Shown piece after piece: positions 8,997 to 17,633 of a stretch of 64,000 bases of DNA (its first letter is position 1; each line of letters starts with the position of its first letter). The translations under genes and the position numbers were made by a program. The notes under the pieces are model-generated. The model had not been told where the DNA came from and searched no databases. It saw only the letters and a list, made by a program, of their open reading frames with translations. Source of the DNA: Hymenobacter terrestris (GTDB taxonomy: Bacteria; Bacteroidota; Bacteroidia; Cytophagales; Hymenobacteraceae). The stretch is taken from contig NZ_JABKAV010000001.1 of NCBI RefSeq assembly GCF_013377905.1, positions 124,001 through 188,000 of the forward strand. Reading direction: 5' to 3'.

Positions 8997-9581
8997 TTGC
9001 CTGCTCCTGCCGCTGCCCCCCACTCTGCTCCGCACCTGACCGACCGCCTGCTGTTGCGGCCCTACGCGCCTGAAGATGCGGCAGCGTTTTTTGCCCTGAT
9101 TGATGCCAACCGGCTGCGGCTGCGGCCGTCTTTCCCGGCCCGCGAAACGGCAGCCAGCTCGGCTAATGCCTGCATCCGGCTGCTGAAGCAGTTCGGGCAC
9201 GACTGGCGCACCGGCCGGCTCTACGTACTCGGCATCTGGCACCGCACGGGCGGCCACTACCTCGGTGATATCAGCCTTAAGCCTAACTGGACCGCCCCCG
9301 TCACGCTCGAAATCGGGTATTACCTGGCCGCTGAGGCAGAAGGACAAGGGTATGCTCGCGAGGCATTGGCGGCAGCCGTGGCCTTCGCCTTCGGGCCGCT
9401 CGGGGCGGCCCGCCTGCTCATCCGCTGCCTGCCCAACAACCCACGCAGCGTGGCTGTAGCCGAGGCTTTGGGCTTCCAGCCGCTGCCGGTGCGCGCCCGC
9501 CCCGCTTGGCTGCGCCGGGTTTTGGGCAGTACGCCGGTCCTGTACTACATTTTACGGCGCGAAGAGCAGGCGCAAACGTAA
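8997..9581 (+). CDS. GNAT-family N-acetyltransferase (RimJ/RimL type)
   Basis: A 194-residue acetyltransferase. The pattern begins with LTDRLLLRPYAPEDAAAFF, typical of the RimJ/RimL branch (Acetyltransf_3), and contains the acetyl-CoA pyrophosphate loop EAEGQGYAREAL and the later PNNPRSVAVAEALGFQ helix-strand. It probably acetylates a protein N-terminus or a small amine, but the substrate cannot be read from sequence. The start is uncertain: the first usable codon is a TTG at 8997 and no ATG lies upstream in frame. The gene stands alone, convergent with the next one. Confidence 0.82.
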   Translation: MPAPAAAPHSAPHLTDRLLLRPYAPEDAAAFFALIDANRLRLRPSFPARETAASSANACIRLLKQFGHDWRTGRLYVLGIWHRTGGHYLGDISLKPNWTAPVTLEIGYYLAAEAEGQGYAREALAAAVAFAFGPLGAARLLIRCLPNNPRSVAVAEALGFQPLPVRARPAWLRRVLGSTPVLYYILRREEQAQT

Positions 9582-9642
9582 GCTGTTCTATTCTTCGGCC
9601 CCTACGTGGACGCCTTCTCCAGGTAGGCTCAGCCTCCACCAG

Positions 9643-10809
9643 TTAGCGGTTAGGGCGCAGCGTGGTTAGCAGAAAGCTCTGGTTGAAATTCAGGTAGAGC
9701 GCAAACGAGAAGTCGAACAGTCCGTTGTTGAGGTCATAGAGGGGCTCGAAACGGGTGGTCAGAATGACCTGGCCCGGTAGCTGGTAGTCGCGTAGCACCC
9801 GCAGAATCAGCAGTTGGCGATGTCGCTCTGTGTAGTCCACATCTACAGCCGAAGACGATACCGACTGGTAGAGCCGGCCGCCGAGGGGTGAAATGTAGCC
9901 TTTTCCGCTCCAGTAGGCCACTTGCAGATTGGAAAGCCGCGTATCAGCCCCCAGGTTCAAGTAGATGCCCGTTCCGCTCTTGAAGGGCAATTCCTCGGTG
10001 AAAGAATAATCGTTGAAGTACGTCAGATAGCCATCAAAATGCACTGCCCGCACCAAATTGGAGGACAGCCCGCGCCGCACCCGCAGCCCCGTAGCGACGT
10101 TAAACAATGTCTGCAACGGCTTATCGATGGTATCAATCTGGCCGCCGCGGTGAGTAGCCGTGAACTGAAACGGCAACGCCACCAACCACCGGGCCGAATC
10201 GGTCAGCAGGCGATGTTCCAGCGTGAGGCCCCCGGCCACTTCTTCCTGGAAATTACTGAACCGGTACTGTTGCCGCACCCAGTTTACCCACGCATCCAAG
10301 CTGGTGCGCGGGGTTTGCAACTGGTACTGCATGCCTTCTTCCAGCCGATTGATCATCACCCGCTCAAAATCAAATAGCGGCTCGATGTAGCCGTGGTGCA
10401 GGTTGCCTTCCAGGTTACCAAACAATAGCGTGTGAGGCCCCTGGCGGTATTTGAGCGTGAACAGCGGCCGCACCTGCCGCAGTTGGGTCGTCCCGTAATT
10501 TTTCCACAGAAACACACCTGCCTCCAAGCGCAGGTTGCCGGCCGGATAGTACACCAGCCGCGGGGCCAGTTGCGCCCCGAAGTAGGTTAGCCCAGGATCA
10601 ATCTTGTTGAAATACTCGTTGTCTTTATTGAACAGAAACCCCTGCACCTCCAGCCGCAATTGGTCTTCGTAGCTCGGGCCGAGCGGAGCCCGATACAGAA
10701 AAGCCCGATTATCGAGCTGGGCGTGCGCAGTCGGGCTGATTGCCATCCCGGCTAGCAGCGTCAGTATCAGGGGCCTGCAGGCAGGGCGGAATTCTAAAAA
10801 TTTTAGCAC
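9643..10809 (-). CDS. Putative outer-membrane beta-barrel protein
   Basis: A 388-residue exported protein of unknown function. A signal peptide covers about residues 1-31 (MAISPTAHAQ at its end). The rest alternates hydrophobic and polar residues with many aromatic residues, and ends in FALYLNFNQSFLLTTLRPNR, all consistent with an outer-membrane barrel. I do not recognise a named family. It is transcribed away from recA, with about 170 bp of shared divergent promoter region. Monocistronic. Confidence 0.7.
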   Translation of the reverse strand: MLKFLEFRPACRPLILTLLAGMAISPTAHAQLDNRAFLYRAPLGPSYEDQLRLEVQGFLFNKDNEYFNKIDPGLTYFGAQLAPRLVYYPAGNLRLEAGVFLWKNYGTTQLRQVRPLFTLKYRQGPHTLLFGNLEGNLHHGYIEPLFDFERVMINRLEEGMQYQLQTPRTSLDAWVNWVRQQYRFSNFQEEVAGGLTLEHRLLTDSARWLVALPFQFTATHRGGQIDTIDKPLQTLFNVATGLRVRRGLSSNLVRAVHFDGYLTYFNDYSFTEELPFKSGTGIYLNLGADTRLSNLQVAYWSGKGYISPLGGRLYQSVSSSAVDVDYTERHRQLLILRVLRDYQLPGQVILTTRFEPLYDLNNGLFDFSFALYLNFNQSFLLTTLRPNR

Positions 10810-10978
10810 AGAAAAAAGATGCTGAATCGGACGAATTTCTTTAGCATTGCGGGCACAAAATATAGTCGGCCGGCGTTACCAGATGCCAGCCCCTCCGGCA
10901 GCCCCCAAAGGCTTGCAGAGGCTGGCAAAAAGACTTACATTCACCAAACCTAAGCAAATCTATTTACCCCCTTTTCTG

Positions 10979-12133
10979 ATGGCCTTAAACTCCAACAAAG
11001 CCGATAAGGCTGAGAAAGTTGACAAAGCTGACAAAGCCGATAGCAAAGACCTGACCCCGCAGCAGCAGAAGCTGAAGGCGCTGGCTCTGACCCTTGAAAA
11101 GCTTGACAAGAACTACGGCAAGGGCACCGTCATGAAGCTTGACAACAGCCGGATACAGCAGGACATTGAAGTTATCAGCACCGGTTCGCTCGGCCTCGAT
11201 ATTGCCCTCGGCGTAGGCGGTTTGCCCAAAGGTCGCGTGGTCGAAATCTACGGCCCCGAGTCGTCGGGTAAAACCACGCTCACCATGCACTGCATTGCCG
11301 AAGCCCAGAAGAAGGGCGGCATTGCGGCCTTCATCGACGCGGAGCACGCCTTCGATCCGGTATACGCCCGTAAGCTCGGCATCGACACGGCCAACCTACT
11401 GATTGCTCAGCCCGACAACGGCGAGCAGGCCCTCGAAATTGCTGATCAGCTGATTTCCAGCGGTGCCATCGACATTATTGTAATTGACTCGGTAGCGGCC
11501 CTGGTGCCTAAAGGCGAGTTGGAAGGCGATATGGGCGACTCGAAAGTGGGTCTGCACGCCCGTCTGATGAGCCAGGCTTTGCGCAAGCTTACTGGCACCA
11601 TCAACAAAACCGGCTGCTGCTGCATTTTCATCAACCAGCTACGCGAGAAAATCGGCGTGATGTTCGGCTCGCCCGAAACCACCACCGGCGGTAACGCGCT
11701 CAAGTTCTACGCCTCGGTACGCCTCGATATCCGTCGGATTGGCCAGATCAAGGAGGACAAGGACAACATCACCGGCAACCGCACCAAGGTGAAGGTGGCC
11801 AAGAACAAGGTGGCCCCACCGTTCAAAGTCATTGAGTTCGACATCATCTATGGCGAAGGCATCTCCAAAGTGGGTGAAATCCTCGATCTGGGCGTCGACA
11901 TGGGCATTATTGCCAAGTCGGGCTCGTGGTTCAGCTACGACGGCAACCGCCTCGGCCAGGGCCGCGAGGGTGTAAAAACCATTCTGCAGGACAACCCCGA
12001 GCTGGCCGACAAAATCGAAGCCCAGATTCGGGCCAAGGTGAAAGGCAGCCCCGAGGAGGCGCTGGCCGCCCTCGACGAGGACCGCACCGTGGATGCCGAA
12101 GAGGCGATGGAGCCTGTGGAAGACGAAGCGTAA
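10979..12133 (+). CDS. recA: DNA recombinase RecA
   Basis: The strand-exchange and SOS coprotease ATPase of homologous recombination. From the ATG at 10979 it has 384 residues. Walker [10 protein letters not shown] starts at about 92, followed by the typical [12 protein letters not shown] helix, the Walker B segment [12 protein letters not shown] and the DNA-binding loop 2 region with [22 protein letters not shown]. The upstream in-frame ATG at 10847 is less likely because the residues it adds are basic and unlike RecA. An N-terminal lysine/aspartate repeat ([15 protein letters not shown]) makes the tail about 25 residues longer than in E. coli. A strong terminator follows. Confidence 0.97.
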   Translation: MALNSNKADKAEKVDKADKADSKDLTPQQQKLKALALTLEKLDKNYGKGTVMKLDNSRIQQDIEVISTGSLGLDIALGVGGLPKGRVVEIYGPESSGKTTLTMHCIAEAQKKGGIAAFIDAEHAFDPVYARKLGIDTANLLIAQPDNGEQALEIADQLISSGAIDIIVIDSVAALVPKGELEGDMGDSKVGLHARLMSQALRKLTGTINKTGCCCIFINQLREKIGVMFGSPETTTGGNALKFYASVRLDIRRIGQIKEDKDNITGNRTKVKVAKNKVAPPFKVIEFDIIYGEGISKVGEILDLGVDMGIIAKSGSWFSYDGNRLGQGREGVKTILQDNPELADKIEAQIRAKVKGSPEEALAALDEDRTVDAEEAMEPVEDEA

Positions 12134-12152
12134 GCGCGTGTCTGTAGTTTAT

Positions 12153-12190
12153 AAGAAAGCTCCCCCGGTAACCGGGGGAGCTTTCTTTTT
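12153..12190 (+). terminator. recA rho-independent terminator
   Basis: A 17-bp perfect inverted repeat (12153-12169 with 12171-12187, AAGAAAGCTCCCCCGGT) that must open to a small loop, followed by a T-run. It begins 19 bp after the recA stop. Confidence 0.9.
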
Positions 12191-12360
12191 GCTGGCTAGT
12201 GACCAAAAAGCACATGACTACAGCCTGTACCCCGGTATGCTGCCTGCCAAACAGGCCACCTGTATGCGGTACGGTTGCAGGCCGATGGCTGGGCCACAAT
12301 CGAGGGGCTGTTTAATTGCCTGGGTTCATAGTGGCAGATTTTCTGCTGCCTAAAACCCAG

Positions 12361-12368
12361 TATCTTTA
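12361..12368 (+). promoter_or_regulatory. Candidate -7 box TATCTTTA for the DUF3108 gene
   Basis: TATCTTTA differs in one position from the Bacteroidota -7 consensus TAnnTTTG and lies 52 bp before the ATG at 12420. The upstream -33 element is weak (T-rich at about 12339-12343). Confidence 0.4.
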
Positions 12369-12419
12369 CTGGCACCGCTTTTGAAATGAATCAGCCGATT
12401 CATTGTTCTGGACCTGCTC

Positions 12420-13253
12420 ATGCTTATTCGCCGTCGGCTTCTGCTGTCATTTGTATTCTGTTTGCTAATTACCGGTCTGGCGGCTTTCGGACCAACCAGA
12501 CAACCGGCCCGCTCGGCTGACAATACCAGTTTCCAGACGGGCGAAACCTTGCAGTATAAAGTGCATTACGGCCTTATCAACGCGGCCGACGCCACCATTG
12601 AGCTCGACAACAGCCTGCACCGCATCAACGACAGGCCTTGCTACCGGGCCACCGTTACGGGCCGTACTATTGGCTCGTTCGACTACTTTCTGCGCATCCG
12701 CGACACTTGGCGCTCCTACATCGACACGAGCAGCATTCAGCCGCGGCGCTTCTTCCGCAATATTGAGGAGAACAACTACCGCAAGCGCGAAACCGTCGAC
12801 TTCGACCGTCTGCGCGACGTTGCAAATGTCGAGAGCTACAAGAAAGACAAGAACGACGTCAAGCGTAGCACCTTCAAAGTACCCGACAATGTGCAGGACA
12901 TCGTCAGCGGATTCTACTATCTGCGCACGCTCAACTACGACCTGCGCCGGCCTGGCGAGGTCATCCGGGTGCAGGGTTTCTTCGATGAGGAAATGATGCC
13001 CATGGACGTGATTTACAAGGGCCGCGAAACGGTGAGTACCAAGGCCGGCACTATTCGCGCCATCCGGCTGGTGCCCAAAATGCCTACCAACAAACTGTTC
13101 AAGGGCGAAAACGCCGTCTCCGTGTATCTCTCCGACGACCAGAACAAGATACCGGTACTCATTCAGGCCGATATGCTGGTCGGGGCCGTGAAGGTAGACC
13201 TCTACAAGTACAAGGGCCTGCGCAACCGGCTCAATATGGTGGCTCAGAAATAG
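12420..13253 (+). CDS. DUF3108 domain-containing exported protein
   Basis: A 277-residue protein with an N-terminal signal segment (RRLLLSFVFCLLITGLAAFG) followed by a DUF3108 domain over most of its length. The family opening FQTGETLQYKVHYGLINAAD and the middle KRSTFKVPDNVQDIVSGFYY are characteristic. DUF3108 proteins are periplasmic or outer-membrane-associated beta-rich proteins of unknown role. The gene has its own candidate promoter and terminator, so it is probably monocistronic. Confidence 0.85.
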   Translation: MLIRRRLLLSFVFCLLITGLAAFGPTRQPARSADNTSFQTGETLQYKVHYGLINAADATIELDNSLHRINDRPCYRATVTGRTIGSFDYFLRIRDTWRSYIDTSSIQPRRFFRNIEENNYRKRETVDFDRLRDVANVESYKKDKNDVKRSTFKVPDNVQDIVSGFYYLRTLNYDLRRPGEVIRVQGFFDEEMMPMDVIYKGRETVSTKAGTIRAIRLVPKMPTNKLFKGENAVSVYLSDDQNKIPVLIQADMLVGAVKVDLYKYKGLRNRLNMVAQK

Positions 13254-13266
13254 CACATATAATTAA

Positions 13267-13297
13267 GCGGCTCCCAATAGGGGCCGCCTTTTTTTTG
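13267..13297 (+). terminator. Rho-independent terminator after the DUF3108 gene
   Basis: An 8-bp stem (GCGGCTCC with GGGGCCGC, one G-T pair) and a CAATA loop, followed by a run of eight T. It starts 13 bp after the stop codon. Confidence 0.85.
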
Positions 13298-13600
13298 CCC
13301 TTCCAAGTTCATCAGGCTGCTCCTTTCACGTCATTTTCCACTCTGCTTCCGATGCTGCTATCTGCTCCTGCTCGCTTCCGACCGGTACTGGCAAGCAACG
13401 CCGCCCCTGCCCCAACCCGGCCGGGCGGGCTGGCCGATTTCGTGTGGCCCATTCCGAACCCGGTGCCGGCCAAGCTGCCCCGGCCGGCGCTGGTGGGCTG
13501 GCGCCGTAACCCGGGTAACGAAACGATAACACGCCGGTCACGCCGGCCAGCCGTACTTTTATCTGCCCGCCTGCTGTTCTACCCTAAACCGCCCCTGCCC
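13298..13600. other. Intergenic region before the response regulator; candidate -7 box
   Basis: About 300 bp. The reading frame of the regulator stays open here back to an ATG at 13350, but the encoded proline- and arginine-rich residues do not resemble a receiver domain. The region is read as non-coding. It contains TACTTTTA at 13554-13561, close to the TAnnTTTG consensus and 39 bp before the chosen GTG start. Confidence 0.45.
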
Positions 13601-14299
13601 GTGCAACCAGCCGCCAACCCCAACGCCTACAAGATTCTGGTAGTCGATGACGACCCCGACATTGTGGAGCTGCTTGAATACAACCTACGCAAAGAAGGCT
13701 ACACCGTGGCCAGCGCCGCCGACGGCCACCAAGCCCTCGAAATGGCCCTCGAATTCAGCCCCGACGTTGTGCTGCTCGATGTAATGATGCCCCGCCTCGA
13801 CGGTATTGCCGCCTGCCGCCAGCTGCGTGAGCAGCCCCGCTTCAAGGACACCTACATCATTTTCCTGACGGCCCGGGCCGAGGAGTTTTCGGAAGTAGCC
13901 GCTTTCGACGCCGGGGCCGACGACTTCATTGCCAAACCCATCAAGCCCCGCGCCCTGCTCAGCCGCCTTGCCGCCTACGTGCGCCGCGACAAAGAGCCCC
14001 AGCACGTGTCCGACACGATTGAAATAAATGGCCTTACCATCGACCGCACGGGCTTTGCCGTGTACCAGGACGGCCGCAAAATCACGCTACCCAAAAAGGA
14101 GTTCGAGCTGCTGGCCTTCCTGGCGGCCTCGCCCCACAAGGTGTTCGGCCGCGAGGAACTGCTGCAGAACATCTGGGGCAGCGACGTATTCGTGCTGGCC
14201 CGCACCGTAGACGTGCACGTGCGCAAAGTGCGCGAAAAGGTAGGCGACCACCATATTCAGACCATCAAGGGCGTAGGCTACAAGTTCAATAGTGATTGA
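13601..14299 (+). CDS. OmpR/PhoB-family response regulator
   Basis: A two-component transcription factor of 232 residues from the GTG at 13601, chosen because it leaves only nine residues before KILVVDDDPD, as is normal for the family. The receiver domain covers about 10-125 with the acidic pair DDD, phospho-acceptor Asp60 in VLLDVMMP, and the conserved Lys in FIAKPIKP. A winged-helix DNA-binding domain (about 140-232) contains KKEFELLAFLAASP and RTVDVHVRKVREK. A histidine kinase gene follows after 133 bp. The pair resembles PhoB/PhoR of phosphate control, but the signal is not proven. Confidence 0.9.
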   Translation: MQPAANPNAYKILVVDDDPDIVELLEYNLRKEGYTVASAADGHQALEMALEFSPDVVLLDVMMPRLDGIAACRQLREQPRFKDTYIIFLTARAEEFSEVAAFDAGADDFIAKPIKPRALLSRLAAYVRRDKEPQHVSDTIEINGLTIDRTGFAVYQDGRKITLPKKEFELLAFLAASPHKVFGREELLQNIWGSDVFVLARTVDVHVRKVREKVGDHHIQTIKGVGYKFNSD

Positions 14300-14432
14300 G
14301 TCGGGAATCTGGAATCTGGAATATCATAACTGACTGCCACAACAACTGGTCTGGAACACCGCTTGGTATTAATTCGCGTTTTTTCAGCCACTACTCGCAG
14401 GCTCTGACACCTGAAATCTAATTCCTGAAAGC

Positions 14433-15539
14433 ATGCGCCTGGTTTTATCTTCCCGCAGCATTGCGCTGCTACTATCGGGATTGGTAGCGGTAGTGCTGAC
14501 GGCGTTGGTGCTGGTGGTGCCCTCGATGCCACGCGAGCAGGCAGTGCTGGCGGCCGCCATTACCGTGGCGGCGTGCTTTCTGCTACTGTACCTGCTGTTT
14601 GAAGCGCTGATTTTTCGCGAGGTCAACAACATCTACCAGGAGTTGGACTACATCAAGCGCAAGGACTTCCGGCGCCTGTCGAGCAAGCTGCTGTTCCGGC
14701 CCGAGCCGCTTAAGCGCATGCGCGAAGAAATCCTGGACATGGCCCAGCGCAAGCAGCAGGAAATCGACGAACTGAAGCGCCTGCAGGAGCTACGGCGCGA
14801 ATTTCTGGCCGACGTATCGCATGAGCTGAAGACGCCCATTTTCGCCGCGCAGGGCTTCGTGCATACTGTGCTCGACGAGGAGGAGGAGAGTCCGAATGGC
14901 AGCATGGATGCAGCCACGCGCCGCAAGTTTCTGCGCAAAGCCGCTACTAGCCTCGACGCCCTCGACCAGCTCGTGCAGGACTTGGTGACTATCTCCCAGC
15001 TCGAAAAAGGCGTATTACGGATGCGCAGCCAGTCCTTCGACTTAACCCAACTGGTACGCGACATTTTCGAGCAGCTGGAGTTGCAGGCCGCTCGCCGCCA
15101 GGTGCGCCTGGAGTTGCAGTTAGCGCCCGCCGAGGGAACCGAACCGCAGACGCCCGAAGCAACGCGCTCCGTACTTGTGCTGGCCGACCGCGGCCGCATC
15201 CGGCAGGTGCTCACTAACCTGATCGACAATGCCATTAAATATGGCCGTGAGCAGGGGCAAGTAATTGTAAGCCTGGAAACCGGGCCCAGAAAAGTACTGA
15301 TTCAGGTGCATGACGACGGCGAAGGCATTGCCAAGCAGCACCAGCAGCGCATTTTCGAGCGGTTCTACCGCATCGATAAAAGCCGCACCCGCGAGTCGAG
15401 GGCGGCGGGCGGCACGGGGCTGGGGCTGGCTATCAGCAAGCACCTAGTGGAGGCTCACAAATCCATCATCCGGGTACGAAGCGAGCCAGGGCAGGGTACC
15501 ACACTCGAATTCAAGCTGTCCCGTCCGCGGCAGAAGTGA
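14433..15539 (+). CDS. Membrane sensor histidine kinase (PhoR-like)
   Basis: A 368-residue kinase. Two membrane helices at about 9-30 and 38-60 with almost no periplasmic loop imply sensing within the membrane or through partners, as in PhoR. The dimerisation/phospho-acceptor helix holds His130 in LADVSHELKTPIFAAQGF. The ATPase domain follows, with LTNLIDNAIKYG (N box), DDGEGI (G1), FERFYRIDKSRTR (F box) and GTGLGLAISKHL (G2), all intact. It is the likely partner of the response regulator just upstream. Confidence 0.92.
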   Translation: MRLVLSSRSIALLLSGLVAVVLTALVLVVPSMPREQAVLAAAITVAACFLLLYLLFEALIFREVNNIYQELDYIKRKDFRRLSSKLLFRPEPLKRMREEILDMAQRKQQEIDELKRLQELRREFLADVSHELKTPIFAAQGFVHTVLDEEEESPNGSMDAATRRKFLRKAATSLDALDQLVQDLVTISQLEKGVLRMRSQSFDLTQLVRDIFEQLELQAARRQVRLELQLAPAEGTEPQTPEATRSVLVLADRGRIRQVLTNLIDNAIKYGREQGQVIVSLETGPRKVLIQVHDDGEGIAKQHQQRIFERFYRIDKSRTRESRAAGGTGLGLAISKHLVEAHKSIIRVRSEPGQGTTLEFKLSRPRQK

Positions 15540-15542
15540 GAG

Positions 15543-15661
15543 ACGTCATTCTGAGCGCAGCGCAGCGGAGTCGAAGAATCTCTACCGCAATAGTATTCTC
15601 GTTGGCTGCAACAAAGCAGTAGAGATTCTTCGACTCCGCTGCGCTACGCTCAGAATGACGT
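15543..15661. repeat. Long palindromic element, family A (GTCATTCTGAGC type)
   Basis: Two 43-bp arms (15543-15585 and 15619-15661) are complementary with one mismatch, around a 33-nt loop. The outer ends read GTCATTCTGAGCG. It fills nearly the whole gap between the histidine kinase and pseudouridine synthase genes. Related elements are at 16440-16567 and 43230-43323. Confidence 0.9.
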
Positions 15662-15687
15662 TCTTCGCTTCTCACTTCTCTACCCCT

Positions 15688-15695
15688 TACCTTTG
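15688..15695 (+). promoter_or_regulatory. -7 box TACCTTTG very close to the start codon
   Basis: A perfect match to the Bacteroidota -7 consensus TAnnTTTG, ending only 9 bp before the ATG at 15705. If used, the transcript would be almost leaderless. No clear -33 TTTG is seen because the palindrome ends there. Confidence 0.55.
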
Positions 15696-15704
15696 CAGCT
15701 CTAT

Positions 15705-16418
15705 ATGAAGCTGCCCAATTTCGAAGACCTGATTCTGTTTGAAGACGAGGATTTCATCGTCATCAACAAGCCTCCATTCCTAGCCACGCTCGACGAGCGG
15801 TTCGGCGGGGCTCCCAACATCCTGCGCCTTGCCCGCGAACACCACGACGACGTGCAGGCCTGCCACCGCCTCGACAAGGAAACCAGCGGGGCGCTGGCGC
15901 TGGCCAAAAACCCGGCCGCCTACCGCCACCTGGCCATGCAGTTCGAAGACCGGCAGGTGCGCAAGGTGTACCACGCCGTGGCCTGGGGCGTGCACCACTA
16001 CGAGGGCATACGCGTCGACCGCAGCATCGAAACCACCACCAAGGGCAAGGCCCGGCTGGCCTACAAGGGCAAACCGGCCGTTACGGTGGTGCGCACCATG
16101 GAGGCATTTGCCCGCCACACGCTGCTCGAATGCCAGCCCATCACCGGCCGCATGCACCAGATTCGGCTGCACCTGGCCTACCTGCAGGCCCCCATCGTAG
16201 GCGACACAGTGTACGGCGGCGAAGACTTTTACCTGTCAACGCTCAAGAAGAAATTCAACGTGAAGCAGGGCGAAGAGGAACAGCCCTTCATCAAGCGCTT
16301 TGCCCTGCACGCCGCACAACTCACATTTGCCAAGCTCGACGGCGAGCCGGTGACCATTGAGGCCCCCTACCCCAAGGATTTCCGGGTGCTGGTGGAAAAC
16401 ATGCGGCAGTACGCGTAA
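15705..16418 (+). CDS. RluA-family pseudouridine synthase
   Basis: A 237-residue enzyme that isomerises uridine to pseudouridine in rRNA or tRNA. The catalytic motif is HRLDKETSGAL with the nucleophile at Asp57, and the family motifs INKPPFLAT, RKVYHAVAWG and GRMHQIRLHLAYL are present. There is no S4 domain, so it is closer to the short RluA/TruC-like type than to RluC/D. The ATG at 15705 is preferred over a TTG four codons upstream. It is flanked on both sides by long palindromes, implying a single-gene unit. Confidence 0.9.
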   Translation: MKLPNFEDLILFEDEDFIVINKPPFLATLDERFGGAPNILRLAREHHDDVQACHRLDKETSGALALAKNPAAYRHLAMQFEDRQVRKVYHAVAWGVHHYEGIRVDRSIETTTKGKARLAYKGKPAVTVVRTMEAFARHTLLECQPITGRMHQIRLHLAYLQAPIVGDTVYGGEDFYLSTLKKKFNVKQGEEEQPFIKRFALHAAQLTFAKLDGEPVTIEAPYPKDFRVLVENMRQYA

Positions 16419-16439
16419 GTAGGAATAAGGCCTAATAGC

Positions 16440-16567
16440 GCGTCATGCTGAGCGAAGGCGGAGCCGTAGTCGAAGCATCTCTACCGAGAAAGCAACCCTT
16501 GTCGTTGGAGTTTACTATTACGGTAGAGATGCTTCGACTACGGCTCCGCCTTCACTCAGCATGACGC
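16440..16567. repeat. Long palindromic element, family A variant (GTCATGCTGAGC type)
   Basis: 47-bp arms at 16440-16486 and 16521-16567 are complementary with a single mismatch, around a 34-nt loop. The outer end GTCATGCTGAGCG matches the element at 15543 with one substitution, while the inner arm differs (GGAGCCGTAGTCGAAGCATC against GGAGTCGAAGAATC). It lies between the pseudouridine synthase gene and the ribosomal operon promoter. Confidence 0.9.
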
Positions 16568-16641
16568 CCTTTTTGCCCTTATTTACCAGCTAATCAGCTC
16601 ACCTTTCCGTCTGCTTTCCAGACAATTATTAAGCTACTGGC

Positions 16642-16671
16642 TTGAATATTTGCCGAAAGGCGGTAACTTTG
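16642..16671 (+). promoter_or_regulatory. Promoter of the rplM operon
   Basis: TTG at 16642-16644 and TAACTTTG at 16664-16671 are separated by 19 bp, a textbook Bacteroidota -33/-7 arrangement. The start codon of rplM at 16735 leaves a leader of roughly 55 nt. Confidence 0.75.
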
Positions 16672-16734
16672 TGTCCGTTTTGCCCCCAGGGCCTGCGGCT
16701 TCTTCTTCATTTTCAAACGTTTATCTCCTCCCCA

Positions 16735-17187
16735 ATGGACCATCTGAGCTTCAAGACGGTTGCCGTCAACAAAGCCAACGCCAACAAGGGCTGGGTTGTG
16801 GTTGATGCCGCCGACGCCACTCTGGGCCGGTTGTGCAGCCAAGTTGCCAACATGCTGCGTGGCAAGCACAAGCCCTCCTTCACGCCCAACTCGGATTGTG
16901 GCGACAACGTCATCGTCATCAATGCCGACAACCTGCGGGTGACCGGCAAGAAGTTGACCGACAAAATCTACATCACCCACTCGGGCTACCCCGGCGGACA
17001 GAAGCGCATCAACCTGCGCGACAAGAAGGCCAAGGACTCGACCCGGGTGATTGAGCACGCTGTACGCGGCATGTTGCAGGGCAACAAGCTGGGTGCCGAG
17101 CAGTTCCGTAACCTGTTCGTGTACGCTGGCACCGAGCATCCGCACGAGGCGCAGCAGCCCAAGGCGCTTTCTTTCTCGCATCTGTAA
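16735..17187 (+). CDS. rplM: 50S ribosomal protein L13
   Basis: A 150-residue large-subunit protein that binds 23S rRNA early in assembly. Recognised by WVVVDAADATLGRLCSQVAN, YITHSGYPGGQK and VIEHAVRGMLQGNKLG. The ATG at 16735 gives a normal length; an upstream in-frame ATG (16642) would overlap the promoter. First gene of the order rplM-rpsI-rpsB-tsf, the usual Bacteroidota arrangement. Confidence 0.97.
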   Translation: MDHLSFKTVAVNKANANKGWVVVDAADATLGRLCSQVANMLRGKHKPSFTPNSDCGDNVIVINADNLRVTGKKLTDKIYITHSGYPGGQKRINLRDKKAKDSTRVIEHAVRGMLQGNKLGAEQFRNLFVYAGTEHPHEAQQPKALSFSHL

Positions 17188-17226
17188 GCCGCAACCCGGC
17201 TCCTTTTTTCTCTAATTCTCCACTTA

Positions 17227-17613
17227 ATGGAAATCCTCAATACCTCTGGTAGAAGAAAAACCTCGGTGGCTCGCATTTACATGCAGGCCGGGCAAGGGAA
17301 TATCACTATCAACGGCCGGGAAATGAAAGCCTATTTTGGCAATGAACTCCTGGAAAACATCGTGAACCAGCCTTTGGCTACTGTCGAGCAAGTCGGTCAG
17401 TACGACATCAAGGTGAATGTTCGTGGTGGTGGCATTTCGGCCCAGGCCGAAGCCATCCGTCTGGCCATCTCGAAAGCCCTCGTGGGCGACAACGCGGAGG
17501 TTCGCCCTGCCCTGAAGAAGGAAGGCTTCCTGACCCGCGACCCGCGCATGGTGGAACGCAAGAAATTCGGCAAGCGTAAGGCTCGTCGTTCGTTCCAGTT
17601 CTCGAAACGCTAA
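17227..17613 (+). CDS. rpsI: 30S ribosomal protein S9
   Basis: A 128-residue small-subunit protein. The N-terminal [17 protein letters not shown] and the basic tail [17 protein letters not shown], whose end reaches the P-site tRNA in S9, are diagnostic. It follows rplM after 39 bp and precedes rpsB by 20 bp, so it is cotranscribed. Confidence 0.98.
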   Translation: MEILNTSGRRKTSVARIYMQAGQGNITINGREMKAYFGNELLENIVNQPLATVEQVGQYDIKVNVRGGGISAQAEAIRLAISKALVGDNAEVRPALKKEGFLTRDPRMVERKKFGKRKARRSFQFSKR

Positions 17614-17633
17614 TATTCCAGAGGAACCCTATC

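Noticed and set aside
12191-12360. A tRNA or small RNA in the gap after recA
   Set aside because: No cloverleaf, TPsiC-like sequence or stable fold was recognised.
13350-13600. An ATG-initiated extension of the response regulator
   Set aside because: It would add about 80 proline/arginine-rich residues ahead of the receiver domain. The GTG at 13601 gives the normal length and follows a -7-like box.
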